NCBI RefSeq assembly: GCF_938039245.1
Contig: NZ_CALHVN010000058.1
Location: forward strand, 1-64,000
Direction: 5' to 3'
DNA length: 64,000 nt
Source of the DNA: an uncultured Campylobacter sp.
GTDB lineage: Bacteria; Campylobacterota; Campylobacteria; Campylobacterales; Campylobacteraceae
Both the position numbers and the translations under genes were made by a program. This document shows, piece after piece, positions 43,107 through 51,612 of the stretch. Position 1 is the first letter of the stretch, and every line of letters starts with the position of its first letter. A model generated the notes under the pieces. The model worked only from the letters and a program-made list of their open reading frames with translations, had not been told where the DNA came from and searched no databases.

Positions 43107-43583
43107 GCGATTTGCGGCTTGTCTTTTTCCTTTATACGTCGTTGGAAATTTCACCGAAGCTCGGTTACATACTATATGTATGCGCCCTCGCTCGGCTCAT
43201 TTCCGCCTCGTCTCCTCGTAGCGAAGTCTCGTTACGAGCGCTTGCGCGAAGTAAAAAGAAAAAATACGGCGCCTTATTGTTTTACGCTCAAATTTACAAA
43301 TTTGAGTCGCCGAGACCCGCACCGCGAAAATGTAAATCTAAATTTGCGGCGCGACAGCGCCATATAAACCTGCACGCAGTGCAGCAACCTCTCACGTCGT
43401 AGGGGATGGGGGATTGTTAAGGGGGAAGGGAGCGACTTCGTAATTCAAGCCCCTTCCCCCTTAACAAGAAAAATTAAATTTATGCGCGACGCTAAATTTA
43501 ACCAAACCAAATTTAGCATTTTTGCGGTGCGGGTCTCGGCGAGAAACACCAAAAACGCCGAAAAAAGTAAAAAAAGGAAACAA
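43107..43583. repeat. 477-base spacer element inside the znu operon
   Basis: A gap without a credible gene separates znuC and znuB, unlike the tight spacing before it. It holds CATAC-TATAT-GTATG at 43168-43182, CTCGTA/TACGAG arms around 43217-43240, and a 17-bp perfect inverted repeat (TTGTTAAGGGGGAAGGG at 43414-43430, its complement at 43451-43467, 20-base loop). I suspect an intergenic repeat-type insertion, since its G-run and palindromes are unlike the surrounding sequence. The ATG at 43482 opens a frame into znuB but the binding site belongs to 43584. Confidence 0.5.
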
Positions 43584-44381
43584 ATGCTAGAAGCTCTTAG
43601 CTTAAATTTCATGCAAAACGCCCTGCTGGCAGGCATCCTTGTTAGCATCGCTTGCGGCGTGATCGGCACGCTCACGGTCATAAACCGCATGGTTTTCATT
43701 GCGGGCGGCATCGCTCACGGCGCATACGGCGGGCTTGGCATCGCGTTTTATTTTTCGCTCGAGCCGCTGCTTGGAGCGAGTCTGTTTTCGCTGTTTTTGG
43801 CGCTGCTCATCGCCACGATCACGCTCAAAGACAAGAGCAAGATGGACTCCGTTATCGGCGCGCTGTGGGCGTTTGGCATGGCGTTTGGTATCATCCTAAC
43901 CGACCTAGCGCCGGGCTACAACGTCGATCTCATGAGCTATCTTTTCGGCTCGATTTTAGCCGTGCCGCAGGGCGATCTTGTTTTCATGGCGGTCGCAAAC
44001 TGCGTTATACTCGCGTCCGTCGCGCTATTTTACCGCCAGTTTGAGGCGCTTAGCTTTGACGCGGAGTTTGCGCGGCTGCGCGGCGTGCGCACGACGCTGC
44101 TGTACTACGCGCTAACGTGCATGATGGCGCTAAGCGTCGTGATGACGATACGCGCGGTCGGGCTAATACTCGTTATCGCGCTACTCACGATCCCGCCCTA
44201 TATCGCGGGCGCGATATCAAGCCGTCTGGGCACGATGATGCTAAACGCCGCGCTCATCTCGGCCGCGTTTTGCGTGAGCGGGCTGTGGCTGAGCTTTGAG
44301 GCAAATTTAACCAGCGGTGCCAGCATCATCCTCATCGCTTCGGTTTGCTTTTTTATATTTACGGCTGTAAAAAGGCGGTAA
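43584..44381 (+). CDS. znuB: Zinc ABC transporter permease
   Basis: Inner-membrane permease of the ABC-3 (ZnuB/TroC) family, 265 residues with about eight helices. The family pattern IACGVIGTLTVINRMVFIAGGIAHGAYGG lies near the N-terminus and AVGLILVIALLTIPPYIAG near residue 195. I start at MLEALSLNF because AAGGAAAC precedes that ATG. The 34 codons open upstream are Lys/Asn-rich filler. It completes the importer whose other parts lie upstream, and the spacer element may affect its expression level. Confidence 0.93.
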   Translation: MLEALSLNFMQNALLAGILVSIACGVIGTLTVINRMVFIAGGIAHGAYGGLGIAFYFSLEPLLGASLFSLFLALLIATITLKDKSKMDSVIGALWAFGMAFGIILTDLAPGYNVDLMSYLFGSILAVPQGDLVFMAVANCVILASVALFYRQFEALSFDAEFARLRGVRTTLLYYALTCMMALSVVMTIRAVGLILVIALLTIPPYIAGAISSRLGTMMLNAALISAAFCVSGLWLSFEANLTSGASIILIASVCFFIFTAVKRR

Positions 44382-44468
44382 ATTCGGCGTTTTGGGTTAA
44401 ATTTGATCAAATTTGGCTTGTGACCCCACAGGCGACAGACTGCGCGGCGCTCTCAAATTTGGCTAAAT

Positions 44469-45000
44469 TTACGGATTGATTAGCTTTTGCTTTACGTAGT
44501 AGCCTAGGTGCTTTTGCAAGAGGCGGTCGTTTTTTGAAATCTCGTATAGCGAATTTATCAAATTTTTATACTCGTCGCTCTCCTCGTCCACTACGCAGTA
44601 AAAGAGAAATTTTTTGTTTTCATAAAAACAAAGCTCGACTTTAAACGATACCCACGAATAGCCAGAGTCAAAATACCTAAAATACACGTCGCCGATACCG
44701 ACCGTATTGCCGCTTGGTTGTAAAGCGCTTGTTTGTGACGCAGAGCTTTTTGGCCTTGGCGGTCTTTACGCTTTGGCGCGCAAAAAGGCAAAATAAAAAT
44801 GCGCAGCCGGCCGTCATGGCGACCCAAAAGACGCCTACGTCAAAGCTCTTGTCGCGCGCGTATAAAAGCAGCATCAAAAGACAAAGCGCGGAGTCGACTT
44901 CTTTGTGGACGGTATGCGCGAGCTCAAATTCGCACAAAATTTTCTCTTCGGCATCAAGTTTCATCCGCTTTGGCGCCGCTAAATTTTCATCCTCGTTCAT
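44469..45000 (-). pseudogene. Bacterial PH-like membrane protein, frameshifted
   Basis: Two frames on the minus strand form one protein of about 175 residues. The upstream one (from 45000) has a charged N-terminus, two hydrophobic segments and ends sensibly at KKLCVTNKRFTTK. The second frame takes over with GNTVGIGDVYFRYFDSGYSW and ends at 44469. The break is at about 44712, where one extra base would explain it. The strand pattern (TNKRFTTK-GN-VGIGDV) resembles a bacterial pleckstrin-homology (bPH) fold. The membrane part before it fits such proteins. Role unknown. Confidence 0.65.
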
Positions 45001-45191
45001 TTTTTCCCTTCCTTTGCGCGATCAAATTTACGCCGAAATTTTTAAATTTAAACGTAAGTTTGGGCCGCGCACGTCAAATTTCGTTTTCGATGCGCCCGAA
45101 TTTGAGCAAAATTCGGCACCTAAACTCGCCGTTAAAACCCTAAATTTAACCGCAAAATTCGGCTGCTCCGTATTTAAGCATGCAAAAGAGG

Positions 45192-46085
45192 CTAGCTCAA
45201 ATTTCCCCGCGATCTTTTGTTTTTATAGTAGCTGCCGACTTCGCTAACGACGATGCCAAAGAGTATGAGCCCGGCTCCTGCTATCTGCACGCCGCTTAGT
45301 ATCTCGCCGCCGACGAAATACCCCACTATCCCCGCGCTTACGGGCTCAAAGGTAAATATGAGCGAGGTTTTAACGGGCGTCGTGTAGCGCTGCGCCGCGG
45401 TTTGCACGAAAAACGCCAAAACCGTCGCAAACACCGACGTCACCGCGACCGCAACGAAAAATGCTTCGTCCAAAACGGGCACGACGCCGCGAGGCTCGAA
45501 AATCTGCGCCGCAACGAAACAAAACGCCGCCACGGCCGCAAACTGCGCGCTCACCATCCAGTACAGCTCGCACTTGCGTACCAAAACGCCCGTGAAAATG
45601 ATATGCAGCGCAAAACCTAGCGCGCAAACGACGCTAAGCCCCTCGCCGACGCCAAAACCCAGCTCGCTACCCGTTAGCAAATAAAGCCCTGCCGCCGACA
45701 AAAACGCGCCGACAAAGGCATAAACTACGACCTTTTGTCCGAAAAACGCAAGCGCGATAAAGGGCGTAAAAACCGCGTTAAGTCCTGTGATAAAGGCGAC
45801 GGTGGAGCTTGGGGCGTATTTTAGAGCAAAGGTCTGAAGCGTAAAGGCCGCGAACAAAAGCACGCCTAAAAATGCGCCGAATTTGAGAGAATTAGGATCG
45901 ATCTTGCGCGTAAATTTGAGGCTTATGAGCGCCATCAAGACGGCCGAGATCAAAAACCGCCAAAATAAAAGCGTAAAAACGCCGTTGGTCTTTAGCGTCT
46001 GCGCCATCGGCAAAAACGTCACGCCCCAGACCACTGCGATAGCAAGCAGCGCAAAGTCGGCCTTGAATTCGGTTGATTTTTTCAT
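45192..46085 (-). CDS. EamA-family (DMT) membrane transporter
   Basis: A 297-residue protein with ten predicted helices in two EamA repeats (about 8-145 and 150-290). GLNAVFTPFIALAFFGQK is typical of the first repeat and FTFEPVSAGIVGYFVGGE of the second. DMT proteins export amino acids, metabolites or drugs. The ATG is preceded by AAGAAATC. It is paralogous with the next gene on the same strand, and the two are separated by 256 bases, so they may come from a tandem duplication. Substrate unknown. Confidence 0.88.
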   Translation of the reverse strand: MKKSTEFKADFALLAIAVVWGVTFLPMAQTLKTNGVFTLLFWRFLISAVLMALISLKFTRKIDPNSLKFGAFLGVLLFAAFTLQTFALKYAPSSTVAFITGLNAVFTPFIALAFFGQKVVVYAFVGAFLSAAGLYLLTGSELGFGVGEGLSVVCALGFALHIIFTGVLVRKCELYWMVSAQFAAVAAFCFVAAQIFEPRGVVPVLDEAFFVAVAVTSVFATVLAFFVQTAAQRYTTPVKTSLIFTFEPVSAGIVGYFVGGEILSGVQIAGAGLILFGIVVSEVGSYYKNKRSRGNLS

Positions 46086-46220
46086 CTGATTTCTTTAGCT
46101 AAATTTAAGGGGCAAATTTAACGCAATTTGACTAAATTCGGGCTTTATCGCATCAAATTAAAAGTCGCCGCCGTCTTGCCAGCGGGCAAAACGGCGATAA
46201 ATTTAAAGCTAAATTTAAGA

Positions 46221-46252
46221 GGCGATTTTAAAAGATTTCCGTAAAAATCGCC
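46221..46252 (-). terminator. Hairpin between the two EamA genes
   Basis: GGCGATTTT at 46221-46229 and AAAATCGCC at 46244-46252 form a nine-bp perfect stem with a 14-base loop in the spacer after the 46342 gene. There is little T-run after it on the minus strand. It may act as a weak terminator or a transcript-end stabiliser. Confidence 0.4.
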
Positions 46253-46341
46253 GCGAGAGTAGATTTAGAGGCGAATTTATAAATTTGATTTTACGGCGAG
46301 GTTTTGCCTTGAGCGAAACGGCAAGCAAAACCCGCCGAAAT

Positions 46342-47229
46342 TTAAGCTAAATTTTCCTTTTTAGCGCGCAGGTAGCTGCCTATCTCGCTAATCAAAACTC
46401 CGACCAAGATAAGCGCCGCGCCGCAAAGCCTGTACGCGCTGATGTCCTCCGCGCCGATGAAATACCCCATCGCTCCGGCGGTTACGGGCTCTAGGGTGAA
46501 AAATATCGCCGTTTTAACCGGCGTGGTAAATTTTTGCATAAGCGCCTGTGCGAAAAACGCAAACGCCGTGCCCAACACGCCCACGACTAGCATCGCTATG
46601 ATAAACGCCTTGTCCGTGACGGGAGCGATTTTAGCGCCCTCAAAAACCAAAATAGCTACAAAACAAAGCGCGACTAGGGTTAAAATTTCAAAATAAACCA
46701 TATTTACGAGGTTGCATTTTTGCACCAAGCGGTTGGTGAGCACGATGTGAAAAGAGTAGGCGCACGCGCAAACCAGAGCCAAAATTTCGCCCAGGCCAAA
46801 GCCCACTTTCGTATCGCCTATCATATAAAGCCCCGCCACCGCAAACGCCACGCCCACATACGCGTAGGAGTAAATTTTATACCTAAAAAGCCCCGCCGCG
46901 ATAAAAGGCACCAAAGCCACGTTTAGCCCGATGATAAAGGCTACGGACGAGGTGTCGGCATACTTAAACGCGAAAGTCTGACTCACGAATCCCGCGAACA
47001 AAAACAGACCCAAAATCACGCCGGGTTTTATATCAGACGCGCTTACGTTTTTTAGCTTTTTATAAAATATCGCGCCGGCTATGATCGCCGCTAGCAAAAA
47101 TCTCCAAAACAAAACGCCAAAAACTCCGTTAGTCGCAAGCGCGAGCGAGGTAGGCAGATAGCCTAGACCAAAGACTATCGCAACAAATATCATGCCTACG
47201 TCGGCGCGAAATTCCAAACTATTTTTCAC
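46342..47229 (-). CDS. EamA-family (DMT) membrane transporter, paralogue
   Basis: A 295-residue protein with the same two-repeat, ten-helix layout as the neighbour at 45192. Shared segments include TNGVFGVLFWRFL, IIGLNVALVPFIAAGLF and FFTLEPVTAGAMGYFIGAE, so the two are close paralogues. A hairpin in the spacer after it (GGCGATTTT at 46221-46229 with AAAATCGCC at 46244-46252) may end its transcript. The DUF4197 gene ends 17 bases upstream on the same strand. Substrate unknown. Confidence 0.88.
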   Translation of the reverse strand: MKNSLEFRADVGMIFVAIVFGLGYLPTSLALATNGVFGVLFWRFLLAAIIAGAIFYKKLKNVSASDIKPGVILGLFLFAGFVSQTFAFKYADTSSVAFIIGLNVALVPFIAAGLFRYKIYSYAYVGVAFAVAGLYMIGDTKVGFGLGEILALVCACAYSFHIVLTNRLVQKCNLVNMVYFEILTLVALCFVAILVFEGAKIAPVTDKAFIIAMLVVGVLGTAFAFFAQALMQKFTTPVKTAIFFTLEPVTAGAMGYFIGAEDISAYRLCGAALILVGVLISEIGSYLRAKKENLA

Positions 47230-47246
47230 TATTCTCCCTTATGATT

Positions 47247-48011
47247 TTACTTAAAAATTCCCTGCAGGATCTTCGTGCCCTGCTCGACCGCGCCGCCTCG
47301 TAGCGAGCTTTCTTTCTCGCTCATCACGTTAAAGAGCCCGTCTAGCGTCTTGCGCGTGATGTAGTCGTTTAGATCCTCGTTTTCTTGCGGGATGTATTCG
47401 CCAGCACCCATGCTAGTAGCGATGCCTTTTAGCTGTTTTGCGGCGTCGGATTTTGCTAGCGCGCTACCCGCGACGAACGAATTTAGCCCGTTATAGGCGG
47501 TTGCGAAGGTATTATCGCTCATCATCTTGGTAATGATCGGTTTAAATACGGCTTGCAGCTTCTGGCTAGAGCTTTGTTGCAAAAACTTTGTAAAGCTATC
47601 CTTGCCGCCTTGTAGTACCTTTTTCACGTCCGCGTCGCTCATGTTTTTTATCACGCCCGAAAATACGTCCGCAGCTCCCGGCACGGCTGCGCTCGCGGCG
47701 TTATTTATCGAGGCCACGAGCTCGTTTGCCCACTTTTCGCCACCTACTTTTTTAGCCAAATTTGCAGCCGTTTCCAGGCTCTTTGGCAGCGGGATTTTAG
47801 CCGCGGCGTTATTTAGAAATCCCCCGTTTGACAGCTCCTTAACGGCAGCGTTTAGAGCCGAGCTAACCGCGCTTTTGTAGTCGCCCGAGTTTGCCGCGCC
47901 AAGTATCTGCGCGCCTTGATTTAGCGTTTCTTTATTTAGTGCATCCTGCCAGCCTGCCGCCTGCGCCGAAACGGCGAGTAAAACCGCGCATAAGATCAAA
48001 CTTTTTTTCAT
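47247..48011 (-). CDS. DUF4197 family exported protein
   Basis: A 254-residue protein with a signal peptide (MKKSLILCAVLLAVSAQA) and a helical mature part. It matches DUF4197 by the repeated pattern of GLREAL-like segments here seen as AVSSALNAAVKELSNGGFLN, AAAKIPLPKSLETAANLAKK and LKGIATSMGAGEYIPQENEDLNDYITRKTLDGLF. The family is periplasmic and of unknown function. A strong AAGGAAA site precedes the ATG. It lies upstream of the EamA paralogue by 17 bases and may share its transcript. Confidence 0.88.
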   Translation of the reverse strand: MKKSLILCAVLLAVSAQAAGWQDALNKETLNQGAQILGAANSGDYKSAVSSALNAAVKELSNGGFLNNAAAKIPLPKSLETAANLAKKVGGEKWANELVASINNAASAAVPGAADVFSGVIKNMSDADVKKVLQGGKDSFTKFLQQSSSQKLQAVFKPIITKMMSDNTFATAYNGLNSFVAGSALAKSDAAKQLKGIATSMGAGEYIPQENEDLNDYITRKTLDGLFNVMSEKESSLRGGAVEQGTKILQGIFK

Positions 48012-48311
48012 CGTTTTTTCCTTAAAGTAAAATTCGGCGGTTATGATATTAAAACTCGGCTTTTAAACGGGTAAATTTTGTCCTTTTTAGGGCTAATTTA
48101 CCTGCATCTTTACGGCACGGCGGCTTAAATTTGCAAAATTTAAATCGCAAATTTGAGCCTGGATTTAAGAGCTAAATTTAAGTGCAAATTTATACGGCGC
48201 GCTCGTCTGTTTGGCTTCAAATTTCAGACGTCAAATTTAGACGCAAATTTGAGCTAGATTAACCGAGAAAAGCAAAATTTGAGTTAAAATTAGCCTTTTT
48301 GAAAGGGCAAA
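48012..48311. other. Spacer between DUF4197 and mntP
   Basis: A 300-base spacer between divergent genes, dense in AAATTT and AAATTTG words. No credible gene, RNA or palindrome was seen. It presumably contains both promoters. Confidence 0.5.
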
Positions 48312-48872
48312 ATGGAGCTTTTACTTCTCTCTATCGCGCTTGCTATGGACGCGGCGGCGCTTAGCATCGCAAACGGTGCAAAATACCGCAATCTCGCGCT
48401 ATCAAAGATTTTATTTATCGCATTTGTTTTTGGATTTTTTCAGGCGGCGATGCCTCTTGCGGGCTATTTTTTGGGTGCTGCGTTTGCGAGATTTATCGCG
48501 CAGATCGATCACTTTATCGCGTTTGCGATTTTGGGCTTTTTGGGCGTAAAGATGATCCGCGAAGCCTGTAGAAACGAGCCCGCGCAGGCTATGAGCCTTG
48601 ATACAAAGATGCTGCTTTCGGGCGGATTTGCCACCAGCATCGACGCGCTAGCCGTGGGCGTGACGCTGAACTTTACGGCCGCTGAGATCTACTTTAGCGC
48701 CGCTGTTATCGGGATAGTTTGCTTCGCGCTTAGCGTCACGGCGTTTTACGTCGGCAAATTTGCGGGAGAGTTTTTGGAGCAAAAGGCGCTGATCTTAGGC
48801 GGAGCGATCCTCATCGCTCTTGGATTTAAAATTTTAATCACGCACCTTTTAGATCACGGATTTTTGAGCTAA
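48312..48872 (+). CDS. mntP: Manganese efflux pump MntP
   Basis: A 186-residue inner-membrane exporter of six helices that lowers cytoplasmic Mn(II). Two repeats each hold an aspartate motif, SIALAMDAAALSIANG near residues 7-22 and FATSIDALAVGVTLN near 105-120, which are required for transport in known MntP proteins. An AAAGGG site precedes the ATG. I saw no recognisable Mn riboswitch in the upstream 300 bases. Regulation is not evident. Confidence 0.93.
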   Translation: MELLLLSIALAMDAAALSIANGAKYRNLALSKILFIAFVFGFFQAAMPLAGYFLGAAFARFIAQIDHFIAFAILGFLGVKMIREACRNEPAQAMSLDTKMLLSGGFATSIDALAVGVTLNFTAAEIYFSAAVIGIVCFALSVTAFYVGKFAGEFLEQKALILGGAILIALGFKILITHLLDHGFLS

Positions 48873-48994
48873 AGGCTAAATTTAGGATTTAGCGGGCTAG
48901 TTTAGCTTTGCCGCAAGCGAAAATTCGCTAAAATCGTTAAGCCCTCATAAATTTAAACGCGGCCGGCGAATACAGAAACATTTTAAGGAATTTT

Positions 48995-49915
48995 ATGAGC
49001 GAAAAATTTAAAATCATAGACGCTTGCGTGCAAGGCGATGTGCGCTATCCTTACGTCCCAAAGCCGTCGCAGGGCAGAGATGCTACGGTAGTGATCTACC
49101 CGCCTAACAGACTAGCCGAGGGCATAGCCTTTGCCAAAGAACACGACGTGCGCGTTGTTAGGATAGCAGGCAACCCTAGCGTTGTTTCCTCGCTTGATTT
49201 TAGCGCATTCGAAATCTTTCCCGAGATAGAGTCTGTAGAGATTTGGAAGGATTTTAAAATCGGCGAAGTAAAGGGCGCGGAGGCGCTTTACGACACTGAG
49301 ATGCGAGCTTTGCGATTTTTCGAAAATGCCGAATTCGGGCTCGATTTCTCGCGTTTCAAAAATTTAGAAGCGCTTGAGGCGACGCAAAACAAAAAGATGA
49401 AATTTAACCGCCTGCCGCCTACTTTGCGCTACGCTAAACTTTCAAAACTCTCGCACGAAAATTTAGCCGTTTTCCGCGATACGCCAAGACTTGAGCAGCT
49501 AGAGCTGGCTTTTACGAGGATTGTGAACCTGGACGGCATAAAGCGTTGCAGCGAACTAAATTTTTTGTTTATATTTTCCGCGCCTAGGCTTACTAACGTA
49601 AGCGAGATAAATGCTCTAAAAAAGCTAAAGTGGCTTTATATCGAGCGCTGCAGGCTGCTTAATAGCGCGGCGATAGAAGGCATTCGGCTAGAGTCGCTGG
49701 AGCGTTTTGATGCGCGCTTTAACGCGGAAAATTTGAAATTTTTAGCCAATTTTCCGAATTTGCGAGAATTCTTTTTTAAATACGTAGCAGACGGAGATCT
49801 AACGCCCATACTAGAGAGCAAAATCAGCGGCTGCGGCTTTGAAAGCAGGGGGCATTATTCGCATACTTGGAGCAAGCTCCACGACCTGCTAAAGGCAAAA
49901 TACGACAAAAAATGA
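48995..49915 (+). CDS. Leucine-rich-repeat-like protein
   Basis: A 306-residue soluble protein. From about residue 80 on it shows irregular repeats of the LRR type (for example NLEALEATQN, RLEQLELAFTRIVNL, KLKWLYIERC, LESLERFDARF), expected to give a curved solenoid. No signal peptide or membrane segment is present. A TAAGGAA site precedes the ATG. The following genes resemble immunity proteins of contact-dependent toxin systems. LRR proteins of this sort in other bacteria sit in similar arrays, but no toxin is present here, so the role is open. Confidence 0.75.
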   Translation: MSEKFKIIDACVQGDVRYPYVPKPSQGRDATVVIYPPNRLAEGIAFAKEHDVRVVRIAGNPSVVSSLDFSAFEIFPEIESVEIWKDFKIGEVKGAEALYDTEMRALRFFENAEFGLDFSRFKNLEALEATQNKKMKFNRLPPTLRYAKLSKLSHENLAVFRDTPRLEQLELAFTRIVNLDGIKRCSELNFLFIFSAPRLTNVSEINALKKLKWLYIERCRLLNSAAIEGIRLESLERFDARFNAENLKFLANFPNLREFFFKYVADGDLTPILESKISGCGFESRGHYSHTWSKLHDLLKAKYDKK

Positions 49916-49928
49916 AGCAAGATAAAGC

Positions 49929-50438
49929 ATGCAGACTAAAACCGGCGCAAACGAAATGAAAATTTTAGGCGACGTCATCGCTCCAAATGTCGGTGTCGGG
50001 GATATACATTTGGGCGAAAACATTAATGATATCCTTAGCAAGTTAGACAAACTAGGCTACGAAATAAGCGATATACGCGACGACTGCATAAAAATAAAAG
50101 AATCGTTTTTGGATATTTATTTCGACCCTATAAATTTTGAAATTTCCCTTATCTCGTGCGGCGTAAATTTTAACGGATATTGTAAAACGTCAAAAGGGCG
50201 CATTTGGGCTGGGATGAGCGTAGCAGATATCTTGCAAAATACGACCGAGCAGGTCGCTTGGGGCGGATTCGTCGCGGTCGATAGGATTTTGGGTATCGGT
50301 TTTCCTTTGCCGGAAGAATTCGACGATTTTTCCGAATTAACCGATTTTTTAGATTATGATTTCGTTTTTAAAGAATTATGGGTATATAAAGACGCAAACG
50401 CGAATAATTTAAAGGCCAATAAGCGGCGTAAGCGATAG
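49929..50438 (+). CDS. Small soluble protein, immunity-like
   Basis: A 169-residue acidic, soluble protein of unknown family. It begins after 13 bases following the LRR-like gene, so the two are co-transcribed. An alternative ATG nine codons in (49956) starts MKILGDVIAPN, and neither start has a strong binding site. It is Asp/Ile-rich and compact, like immunity proteins of polymorphic toxin loci. This is a resemblance in size, composition and context, not a family match. AT content is higher than in surrounding housekeeping genes. Confidence 0.6.
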   Translation: MQTKTGANEMKILGDVIAPNVGVGDIHLGENINDILSKLDKLGYEISDIRDDCIKIKESFLDIYFDPINFEISLISCGVNFNGYCKTSKGRIWAGMSVADILQNTTEQVAWGGFVAVDRILGIGFPLPEEFDDFSELTDFLDYDFVFKELWVYKDANANNLKANKRRKR

Positions 50439-50498
50439 AAATAAAAATTCGGCAAAATCGCAAGAAATAATTGGCAAGCAAGAGGGTTTGATTGAAAA

Positions 50499-51110
50499 AT
50501 GAAAAATATCCTTGTTTGGGGCTATCCTGTTAAAGATAACGAAAAAAGAGAAAAACTAAAAATACCGTTTTGCGATCAGATAGGCATTTTGGAGAAATTT
50601 AATATTAAAAAGACGCATCCGCCTTTTAGCTACAAATGGGTCGATACCGGTATAAACGATAATATCCATCCTATGCCAAAAGACGTAACTATATGTATAA
50701 AATCGATAAAAAATATTAGCTTTGATTTCTTGCCTTACGGCTTGGGTTTTTATATCGTTTCAGAAAAACTACTGTCTTTTTTAGAAAAGAACGGGTTTGA
50801 TTATAATTTTGACAAGAGCATCTCGTATCTGGTAAATACGAAAGGAAATTTGCTTACCGATGAGGCGTTTTATCTAGTAAGAATAATAGGATGGAAAATA
50901 AAAGAAGAGGTCGTTTATCCGGATTTAGCCGATCCGAAACAAGGTTTATCGGCGGCGGCTTATACGGACTCGCATAGAGATATCCTTTTAACTAGAAATT
51001 ATTGCTATTTAAATACGTTAATAGTCAATAAAGATTTAAAAGATGAAATCTTAACTCTTTTTCGTAATCCTTTTTTGTACTCGCTAGGCGAATGGAAAAA
51101 ACTATCGTAA
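50499..51110 (+). CDS. Immunity-like protein
   Basis: A 203-residue soluble protein. The pattern of an early WGYPVKDN segment, ISFDFLPYGLGFYIVSEKLLSFL in the middle and DILLTRNYCYLNTLIVNKDLKDEIL near the end recalls two-domain Imm43/DUF1629-type immunity proteins, where a SEKL and a VNxxLKD segment recur. The match is by eye and tentative. Codon use is AT-rich (many TTA, AAA, GAT and ATA). It follows the previous gene after 60 bases. No cognate toxin is present in the window. Confidence 0.55.
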   Translation: MKNILVWGYPVKDNEKREKLKIPFCDQIGILEKFNIKKTHPPFSYKWVDTGINDNIHPMPKDVTICIKSIKNISFDFLPYGLGFYIVSEKLLSFLEKNGFDYNFDKSISYLVNTKGNLLTDEAFYLVRIIGWKIKEEVVYPDLADPKQGLSAAAYTDSHRDILLTRNYCYLNTLIVNKDLKDEILTLFRNPFLYSLGEWKKLS

Positions 51111-51131
51111 TTAGCGCGGCTTGGTCGACGA

Positions 51132-51248
51132 CTAATTCAAAAAATCGTATATAGGCTTATCGATTATATTTTTGATGCTATTTAAGTAACTAAAATACTC
51201 GTCGAAACAAACTACGTTAAGCTCGTTTTGATAAATAAATAATCGCAT
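51132..51248 (-). CDS. Very small protein or gene fragment (38 aa)
   Basis: A 38-codon frame starting at an ATG preceded by AAAGGGG at good spacing. The protein (MRLFIYQNELNVVCFDEYF onward) is hydrophilic and AT-rich in codon use, like the immunity-like genes with which it converges. It could be a real tiny gene or the surviving start of a longer gene lost by deletion. Its stop is 21 bases from the stop of the convergent gene. No family is recognised. Confidence 0.4.
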   Translation of the reverse strand: MRLFIYQNELNVVCFDEYFSYLNSIKNIIDKPIYDFLN

Positions 51249-51285
51249 ACGAATCCCCTTTATTACTTGGTTATTCCTCTTAAAT

Positions 51286-51612
51286 TTACCCTCTGCCGCC
51301 GTAAAGCACCACGCAAGCGCCAAGCAGGCAAATCGCACCGCCGATTAAGTCCCATTTGGTAAAAGCTTGCTTTTCTACAAAATGCAGCCAAAGCAGCGAC
51401 GAGACGATATAAATGCCGCCGTAAACGGCGTAAGCACGCCCGGCGAAGTCTAAATTTACACGCGTTAAAATAAAAGCAAATGCCGCGAGCGACGCACCGC
51501 CGAGCCCCAAAAACAGCGCGCTTTTGCCCAGCCTAAAATACGCCCAAAAGCTAAAGCAGCCAAAAATCTCAAAAAACGCCGCCGCGAAATAAAGCAAGAT
51601 TTCTTTTAGCAA
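51286..51612 (-). CDS. ynfA: YnfA-family (UPF0060) membrane protein
   Basis: A 108-residue inner-membrane protein with four helices and the family pattern AAFFEIFGCFSFWAYFRLGKS near the N-terminus, GRAYAVYGGIYIVSSLLWLH in the third helix and GGAICLLGACVVLYG in the last. YnfA is a small DMT-like protein implicated in drug export in some bacteria, and the native role is uncertain. Its start overlaps the end of xth by seven bases, so the pair is co-transcribed. Length is exactly as expected. Confidence 0.93.
   Translation of the reverse strand: MLKEILLYFAAAFFEIFGCFSFWAYFRLGKSALFLGLGGASLAAFAFILTRVNLDFAGRAYAVYGGIYIVSSLLWLHFVEKQAFTKWDLIGGAICLLGACVVLYGGRG

Noticed and set aside
43168..43182. CATAC-TATAT-GTATG as a stand-alone operator
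   Set aside because: It is inside a larger repeat-like spacer with several palindromes and has no adjacent promoter evidence.
43482..43583. Longer start of znuB
   Set aside because: Lys/Asn-rich leader unlike ZnuB, while the good binding site is just before 43584.
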